Shown one piece after another: positions 21,868 to 33,204 of a DNA stretch of 64,000 nt (the stretch's first letter is position 1; each line of letters begins with the position of its first letter). The stretch is from Dipteris shenzhenensis (Eukaryota > Polypodiophyta > Polypodiopsida > Gleicheniales). Position numbers and translations under genes: made by a program. The notes under the pieces are model-generated. The model saw only the letters and a program-made list of their open reading frames with translations, was not told the DNA's origin and did no database searches. The stretch lies in NCBI GenBank assembly GCA_047967505.1, contig CM106538.1; one strand, written 5' to 3'.

Positions 21868-22370
21868 TGGAAGACCTTAAGATGTTTTTGTAGATGCCCA
21901 ATCATTTAGGAACGATGGCTGCTTAATGGTCGCTCATACCTTTTCAAGCAATGCTTTTTCTCAAAGTGACCATCGTTTGGGGGCTAGCTTCAGACGATAA
22001 CCTTGCATAGCAAGCTTTAGAGCGAAGTTGTGGGCAGGCTGGACGTTGTCTAAGATGAAGTTGTCTTTCTCATGCATCCCTTGAGGTCTTATCTCTCAGA
22101 CTTATTTCTTCAAGCTTCCTCTAGAGTGCTTTGCCTAGCCCAGCCCTCGCCACGTGGAGTTTACTTGAGTGCCATGTGTCCATATGGACCTTAGAACCTC
22201 TATGTCTCTTTAGGCCTTATCTTTGTGCTTGATCCTATTGCCTAAGCCTATGACTATCCCTAGACCCCAACCCTCTAAACTCCCATTGATTGCAAGGAGT
22301 GTCGAGCCCTCTAGGTTTCCCGCCTCACCATAACTAAGCCGTGGCCTATGTAATTATGGCTGATGTAACA
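21868..22370 (-). repeat. Gypsy 5' LTR, about 503 bp
   Basis: On the - strand it runs from TGTTACATCAGCC to GGTCTTCCA, giving TG...CA ends. The outer end is fixed by the 40-bp match at 12302-12341. The inner end is inferred from the adjacent candidate primer site. Confidence 0.6.
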
Positions 22371-23480
22371 AGACCCTAACGAATATCATATTCCTTCGGA
22401 TTTATGGAGGATTTGGTTTTGTCATAAGGTATTTGTAGTGAGACCGAGGGGAGTGGGTGTGGATTGTTGCAGGCATCAAGAGAAGAGCCTCCCCTTCTTT
22501 CATTACATGGTTTGTAATGCCACGAGATTTCAGCTTAGTATTAAAGGCTAGAAGCCCGCCAGAGCTCCCGTTGGGAGATTTTGCTGATTTACAAAAATTC
22601 TTTTGGAAGAGACTCTGGCAATCCCTCACGAATATAAAAATCACTCTTTTCTTTTGGCTTTCTATTCACACAGGGATTGCAGTGAATCAGTGGAGATCCA
22701 AGTTTGGGCCAGCCTCTACATGTCCTTGTTGTCTTCTACTAAGGCGTCTATTCAGCAATGTCTATGGGATTGCAAATAGGCAAAAGTCATTTAGAAGGGG
22801 ATTACTAGTCTCTTAAGCACCTTTGTTTCTTCTCCTTTCTTCATGACTCGAACCATCTTAATGACCTGGGTTCGGTAGCTTGGCTCTCTTTTTCGGTGCC
22901 TTAGGTCTTTTATGAAAGGCATGACTCTTCTTGGGCTCTTTTGATTTGACGACATTTGGTTGAGTCTTGCTCTAGGGATAGTTTTCCTACTCTCTTTATA
23001 GACATGCACTTTTCTTGTGGATACTTTTTGGGAGATTCTTGTGAGCATTCAATGTGGTGTGTTCAGAGATCTAGATGCATAGAGACTTTGGGTGGATCCC
23101 AGATCCACTTTTCACGCATATTGGCCAATATTCGGGCAGATAGTGTACATACTTGATGGCTGTTTGGGTGAGCATGCAGAGGTCTTCTCGAGCGGCTTCT
23201 GCTAGGAGGAGGGATTTCCTCCCGAAGCGGAGTGGCTCCTTGTTCTTCTCAGAGTCTACTGCAAGACCGAGGTGGCACTTTCAACCTCCATATTGGTGTT
23301 TTTCTTGCTCTATTTGATGAGTAAGCTATTTGCCACATTAGGGTATTTTGTTTTTCATGCTCGGCATGATATATTTATGCCTTGAGCTTTGCATGATATA
23401 TTTTTGCCACGAACTTTGCTCTTGGGGTTTCTTTCATACTTAATAGAAGTCTTTTCATTGGAAAACGAAATTGACGAGAG
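22371..23480 (+). pseudogene. LINE (third family), 3' piece: zinc-binding RT C-terminus and tail
   Basis: The + strand encodes RLWQSLTNIKITLFFWLSIHTGIAVNQWRSKFGPASTCPCCLL and then a decayed H-x-LWDCK-type segment. This is the zf-RVT domain that follows the RT in plant L1-like LINEs. It continues the element that stops at 12301, so the Gypsy insertion split one LINE. Near 23,420-23,450 the sequence looks like a LINE 3' tail, without a clear poly(A). Confidence 0.7.
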
Positions 23481-25040
23481 TGTGAGTTTCTTGGCTCTTC
23501 TTGGTTTTCAATAGCAAGCATATTTAAAATAAATACTTGATATCTAGATACGAGTCCTTATCTCCTTGCCAAATTCTTCAAGTTATGACGATCATGTTTC
23601 CTTACAAAAACTGTAGTATGTAATGATGCTGCAACCATGGGAACAATTAGGTTATAGGATTGAATCACCAAACATCAAAGTCATTTGTTTGCCCTGAGAC
23701 ACAAATATGCACATTAAGATTCCCCAAGAAGGTTTTCTTGCTAAACATAGTTGCTTGCCTCGTGTCATTCACATGTGCAAAGTCATTTGTTTGCCCCTAG
23801 GACGATGACGACCACTTGTGTAGATAGGGATTGAACCAATCCCGATTTCCTTAGAAGGTTTTCATGCCAAATGTAGCTGGTCGGCACGTGTCCTTATGTG
23901 CACCAAATCTTTTCATGTCTTCTAGTTTATCCTAAATAAATATCAAAGTCATTAGTTTGCCCCTATGCACATGACTTATCAAATAACCTAGCCTCAAATA
24001 TGCACATTGGCTTGATAAATTTTCTAGTCATCTCATCACCCAACACTGGGACCTTGATGATTATATTCTTGACCATGGTTAAATGAAACTCATACAATTA
24101 TTATCACTTTACATTTATATACACTTTTTGGTCTCTCTTAGGATTTAATGTCCACCAATCTATCCAACGCCTTGTAGATGATGTACTCTACAAATTTCAA
24201 TGGTTCCTATGTTTTGAGGAATACACGAGCATATCTATGACTCTAATGGGATCTAGTGTGGTTGGGTAGCACCTATTAGGCCACATGCATCCCATGAGGG
24301 GAAAGATTTTAAAATCAATGACAAAGTGATGAAACCAGGGTCCATGGTTTAAGACAAATTCCATGTATTCAAATGTAAATAGGTATCAATTTTTTGTTTA
24401 TATTCAATAGACTTCACATGATGCCTTTCTTTAAAGTTTAACCCTTGTTTTGAGCATTACTTGTGTGTGTCATGCACCTAACTAGCCTTGTTTTAGCATG
24501 AGTGCTAATGTCTCTTATATAAAGCTTGTGGTAAATAAGACATATTTAACAAGGAACTATAGGAGTTCTGGTTTCTTAAGGGTCTTAATCCTTTCTTAAG
24601 GGTTTGATCAAGAGTAATTAAACTTAACTTTTGTCACGATTCTTGATGAAGGCAAGTGAATAGAAAAGTAAAACCCAAATAAACCAGGGACCATGTGCTT
24701 ATAATGACTCTTCCGAGCCACATTCAAAACAGCATCAGCCTAGAAATTAGGAACCATTCACAGTGTTGAGAATCTATAACTTAGGTTGGAAAACCAGTTG
24801 GGTTTTCCTGGTCAAGGACACAAGCCATTCACGAGCAAAATAATTTTGTGATACATGCACTCAAACCAGAGAGTTATATTGGAGATGTGTTGTTTTGACC
24901 AACAGCTCTGACATATCCGTTCCTTTGCTTAGGGTTGGTTTTCTGAATATTTTCCATTGAGTTTGTCTTGTAGCTGCAAATTTTGACAGATTTCAAAATG
25001 GTGATCCAAGTGTTCTTACTAGTAATCTTGACTTGCTGCT
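23481..25040. other. Gene-free stretch with a three-copy degenerate repeat
   Basis: The word caaagtcattTgtttgccc recurs at 23676, 23778 and 23944, with more shared sequence after the first two (aagaaggttttc or agaaggttttcatgcc). No coding homology was seen in the rest. Confidence 0.5.
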
Positions 25041-25042
25041 TG

Positions 25043-25822
25043 TGTTGCTGAAACCAGTCCTAGAACAAATCGCAATCGGGTTCTGGCCTCTTGGTACAAA
25101 TCGCAGCAGTTCTGGAGCTCTCGGGAAGGCTGGAATATTAATTGCAACAGGATCTCTCTTTCTCTGGATAGCACGCGTGCGCAACCGGTTGAAAATTCTC
25201 AAGCTGTTATTATTCGCATCACTGAGGGGAAGGTGTGGAAGATCTGAGAAAAAGAGGATCGCACAAGAAGAGGCGTCATGGGAGAGAGGAGAAGACAATA
25301 CAGAGCACTAGGACCCAGAAGTAAGGGCTGGACCTCCTTGAAGGTCTTTATTGCAATTTAATAAACTTTGTACAACTGGCTCTGAGAAGAGCATGGACCT
25401 GAGTAGAACCTTGAATGAATCTAGGAGCTCTGAGGCCCCTTCTTTTATAGACTTGGCCTTGCTAAAAGCTAAAGCTACTTCTTACAAAAGCTAATATTTT
25501 CTGCTTTTAGTCCACCTTGGGGCCACTTTTTAACCCTTTTCTAGAACCCCGCGGGGTCTTCTTTAATGGTGCCATCTTTTGGGTGCCTTTTGCCTTGTTG
25601 TACTTGCTTTTTGCCACTTGCTCCATCTTTTTGAGCCTTTTAGCACTCTTCCAAGTCGTATACCATCTCCAACACTTTAACCCATTAAAGGTTAGCGAAA
25701 TGCATGCATTCCTAGTCCTTGGACTAATCCTAGTCCCTTGTGGGCGTCCCCACAGTTCTCTTTTACCAATGCAAAGCAAAAATAAAACAATAAAACTTAT
25801 TCTTAGTTAACCAAAGTCAACA
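25043..25822 (-). repeat. Probable solo LTR (left end uncertain)
   Basis: On the - strand it begins TGTTGACTTTGG and has a TATAAAAG box (25442-25449). About 90 nt downstream is an AATAAA signal (25347-25352), a spacing typical of an LTR promoter and poly(A) site. A TG...CA frame of 780 bp is possible if the left end is 25043. I could not find a second copy, primer site or matching target duplication. A 5' leader remnant is an alternative. Confidence 0.4.
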
Positions 25823-26025
25823 TTCTTTCACCGTTGTCAGTTCTAATAAAGTTCATACTTTATTTCCTGATAGAAGTGCCAAATGGTGGTAGTTGCATTG
25901 GTGGGATTTGATGTAAGATATTCGGTTTTATGACACAATTAGTTCTTTCTGAACCGGCATGAAGACCTATAAGATTTTCACGTGAATCAAGACCTCTAAG
26001 ATTGTTATTTGTTTGCATTGGACAG

Positions 26026-26098
26026 GGTTCTGCGGTCAGAAGTGAGCCTACCTATTATGAGAGAGCTTATACCACACTATCTACAAGACAATGTTAAA
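26026..26098 (+). CDS. SPK1: SPIKE1, internal exon 5 of 7
   Basis: The first G completes the Gln codon begun at 4317-4318; the rest encodes VLRSEVSLPIMRELIPHYLQDNVK. The words RSEVSLPIMREL and PHYLQD are near-invariant in plant SPK1, at the end of DHR1. Acceptor ggacag/G and donor AAA/gtaagc were used. It comes after a 21.7-kb intron and before a 79-bp one. Confidence 0.93.
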
Positions 26099-26177
26099 GT
26101 AAGCTAATAAATGAGCACAATGTCTCGCGCACTTGATTGTACTTTGTGGAACTTTACATGCTGTTTTGGACCTGCAG
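26099..26177 (+). other. SPK1: SPK1 intron, 79 bp
   Basis: A near-minimal GT-AG intron (gtaagc ... cctgcag), phase 0. It contrasts with the >20-kb introns on either side of this exon pair. Confidence 0.88.
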
Positions 26178-26339
26178 GAAAGGTTAGACTACATTGAAGA
26201 TGGGAGGACTGTGTTTAAATTACGATTGCGGCTGTGCTCCTCTGTATATCCTTTGAATGAAAGAATCAGGGATTTCTTCATGGAGTACGATCGACATGTT
26301 CTGCAAACCAGCCCCCCATGGGGTTCTGAGCTTCTTGAG
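26178..26339 (+). CDS. SPK1: SPIKE1, internal exon 6 of 7
   Basis: Encodes 54 residues, ERLDYIEDGRTVFKLRLRLC through SSVYPLNERIRDFFMEYDRH to TSPPWGSELLE. This is one of the most conserved parts of SPK1, at the DHR1 C-terminal edge and linker. Acceptor cctgcag/GAA and donor GAG/gtgtgt are phase 0. The donor gtgtgt is non-optimal although it faces a 23-kb intron. Confidence 0.94.
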
Positions 26340-27480
26340 GTGTGTCACTTAAATTCTGGTCTGAATATGTTTCCTGATCTGATTAAAGGTGATCATATAA
26401 GGCAACCAAAATTTATTGTACCATCTGGAACCTCATTGTTGATTAGCATTCCAAATTAATAAAGGAAAACACACGGTGGAGTATCCAAACACATGTAATG
26501 AATGCTCAATGGTATGAGCTGTTTCGAAAGGAGAAGATATTTCCCTGTGGGCAGTTAAACTTGTCCTTTCTCTTGTAATTTGACTTAAATAGATTAATAC
26601 TTGAGCAAATTGGGAGGCTAGCTATGGGGAATGCAGTGATAGCACTGTTTTACATATATCACTGTCTTCTGGACATTTATTACCAGTGGAGGTTCGCCTG
26701 GAGCTTGTGGCAATGTCTTGACTATGAGTTGTTTTGGCCTGCTGTCAATGGAAGTGACTGTCCTTATGACTGCTGTGGAAGGTTTATTCCTATCAGGAGT
26801 CCTGCACATTCTGTGCTATGCCTCCTTCAATCTAATGATAATTGACACTGATCTTGAGAGACCTGATTTCTAGTGTTTCGTTTATTTGGGGCTGCTGGGG
26901 CAGGGGGGTGTTGTAACTGGCTGACTTAAATTGTTTCCTGAAATCATCTACTGCTCACAAGAATCATAGTGTGGCAAGTGCAAAAGTTGGCTGCCATCAA
27001 ATCCTCGCATGTATGTCTGCCTATTTTGTTTCCACTCATCATCTCATATTCTGTAGGTACTTTGATGTGATTGAATGCCAACTTTTAAAATGCCTTAAAA
27101 GCTGTGACTGGATCATTTTAATTATACATGCTTGTTCCTTTAAATAAAACACACACGTCATATAGGTTGATCTCAGCTCAGCTTCTTCTTGAGTCATGAT
27201 TTTGTTGTCTGCACATGGGAGAGGAAAGCATCCTTTATGTACATCATGTGGCTCAAAATTTCTATTTTAGATAATTGGCTTTGGAATCTGCTTGAGAGCC
27301 AAGCTCTCACAATTCTGTAATTATTTTGGATCCCAAGGTTCTGGAACAACTGGTGTAGAATCTATGGATAGCAACCCGAAATATTCGTCTCATCGTCACT
27401 GAATCTCTGATCCAGTAATGAATCCAAGCCAAATAGTTATGACAAGATTGCCGACCCAAGTATGGCAAATTATGCTCACT

Positions 27481-29111
27481 CTAGATTGTCCAAAGAGCCC
27501 AATATCTCACCCAAGAGAGAAATAGTGAGTATTGAGACAAAGACCTCATAAATCTGCCAAAGAGCGAGAAATAGTTCCCAAATCTGTGACTCGGGAAACG
27601 GAGCTGAAGATAATCTGAAATTCTCCCGGGGAGGATCCTAGAACACGGGCAGTGCCAAAGCAAATGAAGAACAGTCTCTGAAGGAGCCTGACATCTTAAA
27701 CATGTGGATGGTGCAATGCGACGTTTAGCAAGTGTGACCCCCACTGACATTGCTGGCCAGCCAAGAAGTGTTGATTGTGTTCCTGTAAGGAAATTACATC
27801 GGGGTGCATTCTATGTACATAGTGCGAAAAAAGTCTCCACTTATTGACATTGCAAAGACCTTGGACATTGTATGTAATGCAAGTAATTGAAGCAGACATA
27901 GAAGATATGTACAGTCAAACCGAGAAACATAGTAAAGGTATAAGCTGTCAGGCCTCAGCCATGACATCAACGTCCACCTGACCTCTTGGATCAATGGCTC
28001 TATCATCCTCATCATTGTCACATACAGGAATGCCCTTCTTGAGCACATCAACCCACAGTCGAGATTTCAGGCTATCAGCAGGGGTAGAGGCCTGACCAGG
28101 GGTGGAAGTAGAGGCATCCCAATGCCGAGATTGTAACGGTCGTGGCTTAAGCGCAAATACCTTTTTGGGTTGTTGCCAAGCACCCTGGGGAGAGGCATTG
28201 GATTCTGAAATTTTGCCCTTTCCCTTATCCTTTTGCTTGGCTGAAACATGGACCACACTTTCTTTGGAAAGAACAGATTTAGATGTCGCATCACCCAACT
28301 TGCTGGGCATAGCCTTGGGCCCCGGACCATGAGTTAGGGGGGTAGTATTTTCTGGAGCAATAGCTGTAGGTGGGAGCTGATGCAGGACTGCAGGACACTG
28401 TGAAGCTAGATGGCCAAACTTATGACAAGTAAAACAAGCACCTGCAAATACTCCCCATTTCAAGTTAAAATATTTTTCGCCCAAGGGAACATCCTCCACC
28501 TCTACCGCAATGGAAGGAGGGGTTGGGTGATCTGTATCCCAAAGAACACAAAACCGATTTCGATTGCCCGACGGACGGGGTGGGCATACAACTTGCCCCA
28601 AAGTAACTGCCAGACTTGGTAACTCAGCCTTCATATAATCCGGAAAATCCATTACCTCAACCCATACAGGGCAGTGGTGTCGAATAAGAGCGTGATAATC
28701 CTTATTTGGCGACCATGGCATGACATGCACCATTTGTTTGCCATAGAATAGAGGGGACATCTCCAATATCTGCTTACGATATGAGGGATCCAAAAAGTGC
28801 ACTTCATAAAAACCTCGAGAAGCAAAGTATACTCCTTCAACAAAGCAACCTCCCAACAAAGCCTGAACCCACTGAGCCACATCATTTGCAGAAGGTAACT
28901 TCCCAAGGAAGAAAATGATAACTGCTTGCTGAGAGAACTTCCAGAGAGGAGTAATCAATGAGGGCAGCTTCAGCTTATACTTAAGGGCCGGGGGAGGTTT
29001 GGCCCACTCCTTCCAAATCTGGTGGAATTCATCCTTGAGCATGTCAAAAACATAGTGAGCATCTTCAGAGGCTGAAGGAGACAATTCGACTTGCTGTCTT
29101 TTGGGGTCCCG
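27481..29111 (-). mobile_element. LINE-TG copy A, internally deleted
   Basis: Right to left on the - strand it carries nearly all of ORF1 (29111-27948). Next is the start of the ORF2 endonuclease (SITCITYNVQGLCNVNKWRLF...HNQHFLAGQQ, 27893-27755). It then jumps straight to the zf-RVT C-terminal domain (AKRRIAPSTCLRCQAPSETVLHLLWHC, about 27.73-27.5 kb). About 3.2 kb present in copy B, covering the rest of the endonuclease and the RT, is missing. The 5' end abuts (CA)n; the 3' end stops inside the C-terminal domain without a poly(A) tail. Confidence 0.8.
27948..29111 (-). CDS. LINE-TG copy A ORF1 (RNA-binding protein with CCHC zinc knuckle)
   Basis: An open frame of about 388 codons once the leading Cys-Val repeat, encoded by the microsatellite, is ignored. 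The N-terminal half resembles the DUF4283-type RRM-like domain of plant LINE ORF1 (PLFYGKQMVHVMPWSPNKDYHALIRHHCPVWVEVMDFP). A CCHC knuckle (CFTCHKFGHLASQC) follows. The C-terminus is rich in lysine, serine and proline. The family role is binding LINE RNA. The true start is lost by 5' truncation, so it is a near-complete fragment. Stops are absent, suggesting a young copy. Confidence 0.75.
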   Translation of the reverse strand, partial: RDPKRQQVELSPSASEDAHYVFDMLKDEFHQIWKEWAKPPPALKYKLKLPSLITPLWKFSQQAVIIFFLGKLPSANDVAQWVQALLGGCFVEGVYFASRGFYEVHFLDPSYRKQILEMSPLFYGKQMVHVMPWSPNKDYHALIRHHCPVWVEVMDFPDYMKAELPSLAVTLGQVVCPPRPSGNRNRFCVLWDTDHPTPPSIAVEVEDVPLGEKYFNLKWGVFAGACFTCHKFGHLASQCPAVLHQLPPTAIAPENTTPLTHGPGPKAMPSKLGDATSKSVLSKESVVHVSAKQKDKGKGKISESNASPQGAWQQPKKVFALKPRPLQSRHWDASTSTPGQASTPADSLKSRLWVDVLKKGIPVCDNDEDDRAIDPRGQVDVDVMAEA

Positions 29112-29114
29112 AGA

Positions 29115-29153
<39 letters not shown>

Positions 29154-29182
29154 TTTTGTGAAACCAGCACACACACACATAC
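29112..29182. repeat. (CA)n tracts separating LINE A from LINE B, with an 18-bp LINE-end-like insert
   Basis: A (CA)n run at 29116-29149 meets the 5' end of copy A. Then 29150-29167 reads, on the - strand, like the last bases of a LINE-TG tail plus a short poly(A) (compare the tail of copy D at 37706-37722). A second (CA)n run (29168-29179) follows and meets the poly(A) end of copy B. Confidence 0.75.
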
Positions 29183-29333
29183 TTTTTTTTTTGGTGAAAA
29201 CTTTGAATGCTTTATATTACAGAGCAAATATCCCAAAAAGGGATGTGCTGAAATACATCAAGAGAAGATTCCAATATATGACAAGTACACATCATGGTCT
29301 ATGTACTGTGTTTGCAAGCAATCAAAAGAGACC

Positions 29334-32064
29334 CTAATGGAAGAACTCAAAAACAGTCAGAAAACACTTCAAGGCTAGTAGCATCCAAGTCCCTCGCAGC
29401 ATAACTCTCATATAAAGATTGCTTGAGGGACATTCCGAAGAAAGCATATGCCTGAGGAAACTGTTGTCCCATCCTAAAATGCAATCTCTGTGTCCAAATA
29501 GTCCATAGTACCCAAAAACGAGCCCAGTGAAAATAAAGGAGGAATGGAGACCTTTGCGATGAGAAGCATCCAAACATCTAGAAGAGTTTCCCGAATCTGA
29601 TAGAGGGAAACCGAAGCCGCAGCAAATGAGAGACATGAGTGATCAATATCTGAGAGTGCGGGCAAGACCATAACAAATGGGGAACTGTCTCACGGTGATG
29701 AGAGCAACGGGGGCAGGAAGAGGAAGCAATACGACGTCCTGCCAATTTCATCCCAATGGAAAAAGCTCCCACTATACATATCCAAAAGAAAAGCCTTTGT
29801 TTCAATGGCAATTTAGCTTTCCAAATTTTCTTGAGTTGTGATTGCCACCAAGATAAAGGCCTATCCAAATTCCAAAGAGTGTTGGCATGCTTATCAATTT
29901 ATGGCGGTGGAAGAAGAAATCTGTAGACCATCGAGGAGGCCAAATTATGCATTGAAAGTGAACAGGTAGTAGGAGATAAGGAAGTCAGATTCCAGTCCAG
30001 TAATCTGTCTTGTACAAACAGTGGAGGAACAGGAACAAATGGCTGCAACGTAGTTGTAAGTATTCTCCAAATGGGCCTATGATGCAGACCCAAGGGGAAT
30101 GTCCTGCAAGCTTGTGGAAATGAAAGCACATAACCATGTTGATCCACAACATCTCCGACAAATCTTATGCCCAATTTCATAAGATTATATGCTTTAATAG
30201 GTGCCTGTAAAGCAAGAGGCGATTCAAACACCTTGCTCCAATGGATGCTTTCCAAGGGAAGAGAATTACCATTATGGGAAGAAGCACCTGACCATTTAGC
30301 ATAAGAGAGAATTCTCTTCCAATCATGAATAAAAGCATTAGAAACAGGACAACCAGGAATTTTCCCCTGAAATGTGGTCATGACTGCTTCCCAGTGATCT
30401 GTAATCCAATGCCCATATGCATGGGACGTCACGTTTCCACACATAGCTGCTAACATAATAGCCCATGGCTGTTTTTGCTGAAAAAAATCAGCAATCATAG
30501 TGCTCTTTCTTGCCAACATATGAAACTGAAGATTGAGAATATTCAGTCCCCCATGAGTCTTAGGAGAACAAATAGACTGCATGGGAAGTAGTCGCAAAGC
30601 CTTTTTGTGAGATTTGCTTTTCCAAAATATCTCCATAGCTTGGGACATATAGGAAGCCCAATGCTTAAAAGACCAGGGAAGAAGAGGCAAATAAAATTGC
30701 ACATATGCCATAATGATAGACTGTACTATCCGAAGTCGAACGTGTAGAGGCCATGTGGACAATTGCCAGTATTCCAGCTTCTTGTTAATCTTTTGAAGCA
30801 CCCATTTGAGCTGTTGTTGAGGGGTAATATTCCAGCCAATGAGATACCCTAAATGCCTCACAATAGTATGGGAAGAAATAATGTGGCCTGGCCAGAGAAG
30901 TGCATGCCAATCAGCTTCTTTCAATGCTAGAAGATTCGATTTCTGAAAGTTGATATGCAGTCCAGCAGCTATGCCAAAATCATTCAGAGTATGCATCAAA
31001 TGAGAGAGGTCACTTTGAGAATTCCTGGGCATGAAATATGAATCATCAGCATATGCCTGTGCAAGAAACGGCTGGGCCCTTGGAATTTGCAAGCCATGAA
31101 GCTGCCCTGTATTTGCAAGATGGTCCATATGCAACAATAACGGATGAGTAGCAATGGCATACAGTAGTGAACTAAGAGGGCAACCCTGTCTCACTGAACG
31201 GGTCATAGTCCATGTCCTTGACAACCCACTACCAAGCAAACACTGCGCAGTGGCATGAGAATAGAACCAGTAAATAATATGGACCAGCCGAGGGCCAAAT
31301 CCCAATTTATGCATAGTCTGAGAAATAAAATCGCAATGGATAGTATCAAATACTTTCGCAATGTCCACTTGCGGAATGAGAACATCGTGTTCAGAATATT
31401 TGGCATACTCAATTGCAAGCAAAACATTGGAGATATTGTCAGTAATCCGCCTTCTAGGAACAAACCCATACTGTTTGGGATGAAGTCCTGCTTGCAAGAT
31501 AAATTGAACCCTGAGGACAATCATTTTGGCAATGAGTTTGTAAATGACTGGCATAAGAGATATGGGCCGCCAATCAGGCATTGTCTCAGACAACCTTTTT
31601 TTGGGGATCAATTTGACAAGGCCATGTTTCCAAGAAGGAGGAAGAGATTGTTCTGCCCAAGCATGATTGATCATAAGAAGAAGAGTGTTCTTGAGATCAC
31701 CCCAAAATGCACGGAAATATTCAACAGTCAATCCATCCCAACCAGGAGAGCTGCCTTTACGTAAATGACTCAAAGCATCATCCAATTCATTAAGCATAAA
31801 GGGCTGCTCCAATGCATGAGCCTGTTCCCGAGACAATATAGGCTGAACATGCATAAGAAATTGGGACCTAGCTGCATTCACTTGCATCGAATGATCAAGC
31901 TGAGGAGAAAAGAGATGCTGGAAATGACTAGAGCATTGCGATTCCAATTCTGATTTGCAGGTGGTCCAGGTGCCATCATCTTGCCTGATCCTGCAAATAT
32001 CCTTCTTTCGCCTATCCGCATGCAGGCTTTTAAAGAAGGCTTTGGAGGAGCAGCCCTTATCCAA
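29334..32064 (-). pseudogene. LINE-TG copy B ORF2: reverse transcriptase and zinc-binding domain
   Basis: 721 codons are open from 32064 to 29899. The RT has SPGWDGLTVEYFRAFW, LIPKKRLSETMPDWRPISLMPVIYKLIAKMI, YGFVPRRRITDNI, QVDIAKVFDTI, SVRQGCPLSSLLYAI and the catalytic QAYADDSYFM. A TAA where copy D has Trp (PPPWIDKHAN) ends the ORF. Beyond it the frame continues with the zf-RVT domain (FWICIVGAFSIGMKLAGRRI...CPRC...ETVPHLLWSCPHS, 29578-29868). A frameshift near 32,060 separates it from the endonuclease. ORF2 normally nicks the target and copies the RNA there. Confidence 0.85.
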
Positions 32065-32552
32065 AGGCTAGGATTTGCCACTTCTTTAATTTGCGAAGAT
32101 CATTTTGATGGATGATATGAACCGCATAAGTGCAAGAATCCTGTTCAGAGGAGGTGAGCTGCCCATAAGAGCTGATTACATCCATTTGTTGCTTGTGAGA
32201 TTGAGCCTATTTCAGCTTAAGCTTGAGGTTTTCCATGTAACTACGTTCATAATCTTGAATAACAGCCTGCAAGCGATGGGCAAGACTGATCTAAGCGAAA
32301 TCCATGTCCTCCTGAGCATGTAAGAGGAGGGGGCGGACAGCCACTCTCACCATGTTCTGAAATTGTTGATGAAGCAAATAAGCACTATTAACATGGAGTA
32401 GGCGACGACCAAAAAAAGGCATATCATCTGTCAAACGTGCTATAGATAATGTCAAGCATACTGGAAAGTGATTAGATAGCAAGAGGGAATGGTCAACCCA
32501 TAGTGCACATGTGAAAGTAGCATACGGCTGAGCATGCAACAAATACCATCTG

Positions 32553-33176
32553 TCAAGTCGAGCCAGTAATGAGTAAAGGCATTGTGACGGTATGTATAAC
32601 CCATATCTCTATCCCTAGTTGAGAGCCATTTATATCTTCTGCATGCAAGAAAGAAAACATATCCTCCCAATGTCGAAGCTCAGTGGGGATCATGTGAGAA
32701 CGATGAGTGGTGTTGTCTTGGATGGCAGGCGAGTTATTGAAGTCTCCACACAAAAAGGCATTAGACAGCCATGGATATTGTTTGAGGGAGGCCCACATTT
32801 GAGCTCTTGTCGCAGAAGTTTGAGAGGCATAAACAGATGCTATTTCATAAAGATCAGCATGACAGATGCATCTGATCACCATCCATCGACCCTGGGGGTC
32901 ATTGTGAGCAACCGTGGGCTGCATATCATGTTTCACCAGCATGCATACCCCCGAAAAGTGCATTGTACCACCATAAAAGATGTCATAACCAGCAAAGTGG
33001 CCTTGCTGGCCAGCCAAGAAGCGTTGGTTGTGTTCCTGTAAAGAAATTACATCGGGGTGCATTCTATGTACATAGTGCCAAAAAAGTCTCCACTTATTGA
33101 CATCGCAAAGACCTTGAACATTGTATGTAATGCAAGTAATTGAAGTAGACATAGAAGATATGTACAGCCGAACCAA
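32553..33176 (-). pseudogene. LINE-TG copy B ORF2: apurinic-like endonuclease domain
   Basis: Encodes SITCITYNVQGLCDVNKWRLFWHYVHR, PDVISLQEHNQRFLAG, YDIFYGGTMHFSGVCMLVKHD and NAFLCGDFNNSP, the conserved N, QE and GDFNN motifs of LINE endonucleases. The C-terminal catalytic HxP region is recovered only after frameshifts (32.3-32.55 kb, DHSLLLSNHFPV). This enzyme chooses the insertion site, so its sequence is the place to look for microsatellite specificity. Confidence 0.82.
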
Positions 33177-33204
33177 AAAACATAGTAAAGGTATAAGCTG
33201 TCAG

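Larger units (their letters stand above)
12302..22370 (-). mobile_element. Gypsy (Metaviridae-type) LTR retrotransposon, degenerate, itself interrupted by a Copia element
   Basis: The right end (5' LTR, 21868-22370) and a 40-bp left remnant (12302-12341) share 37 of 40 bases of the LTR terminus. Between them on the - strand lie gag (20.4-21.8 kb) and RT plus integrase C-terminal remnants (12.34-14.0 kb), in the expected order. Flanking LINE sequence is continuous in content across the element, showing insertion into that LINE. Protease and the start of RT are not visible. A Copia element and about 2 kb of unassigned DNA sit in the gap. Confidence 0.72.
4319..26025 (+). other. SPK1: Giant SPK1 intron, 21,707 bp
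   Basis: The donor is gtaagt at 4319 and the acceptor is ggacag ending at 26025; the protein frame is restored across it. It contains tandem repeats (4.99-8.3 kb), a Copia fragment, a LINE split by a Gypsy element that is itself split by a Copia element, and a probable solo LTR. Stretches without a recognisable element are 4319-4986, 5457-6400, 23481-25040 (only a degenerate repeat) and 25823-26025. Confidence 0.85.

Noticed and set aside
25033-25779. Open frames of 90-101 codons on both strands near 25.0-25.8 kb
   Set aside because: They sit in a segment with LTR promoter and poly(A) features and show no protein family motifs.
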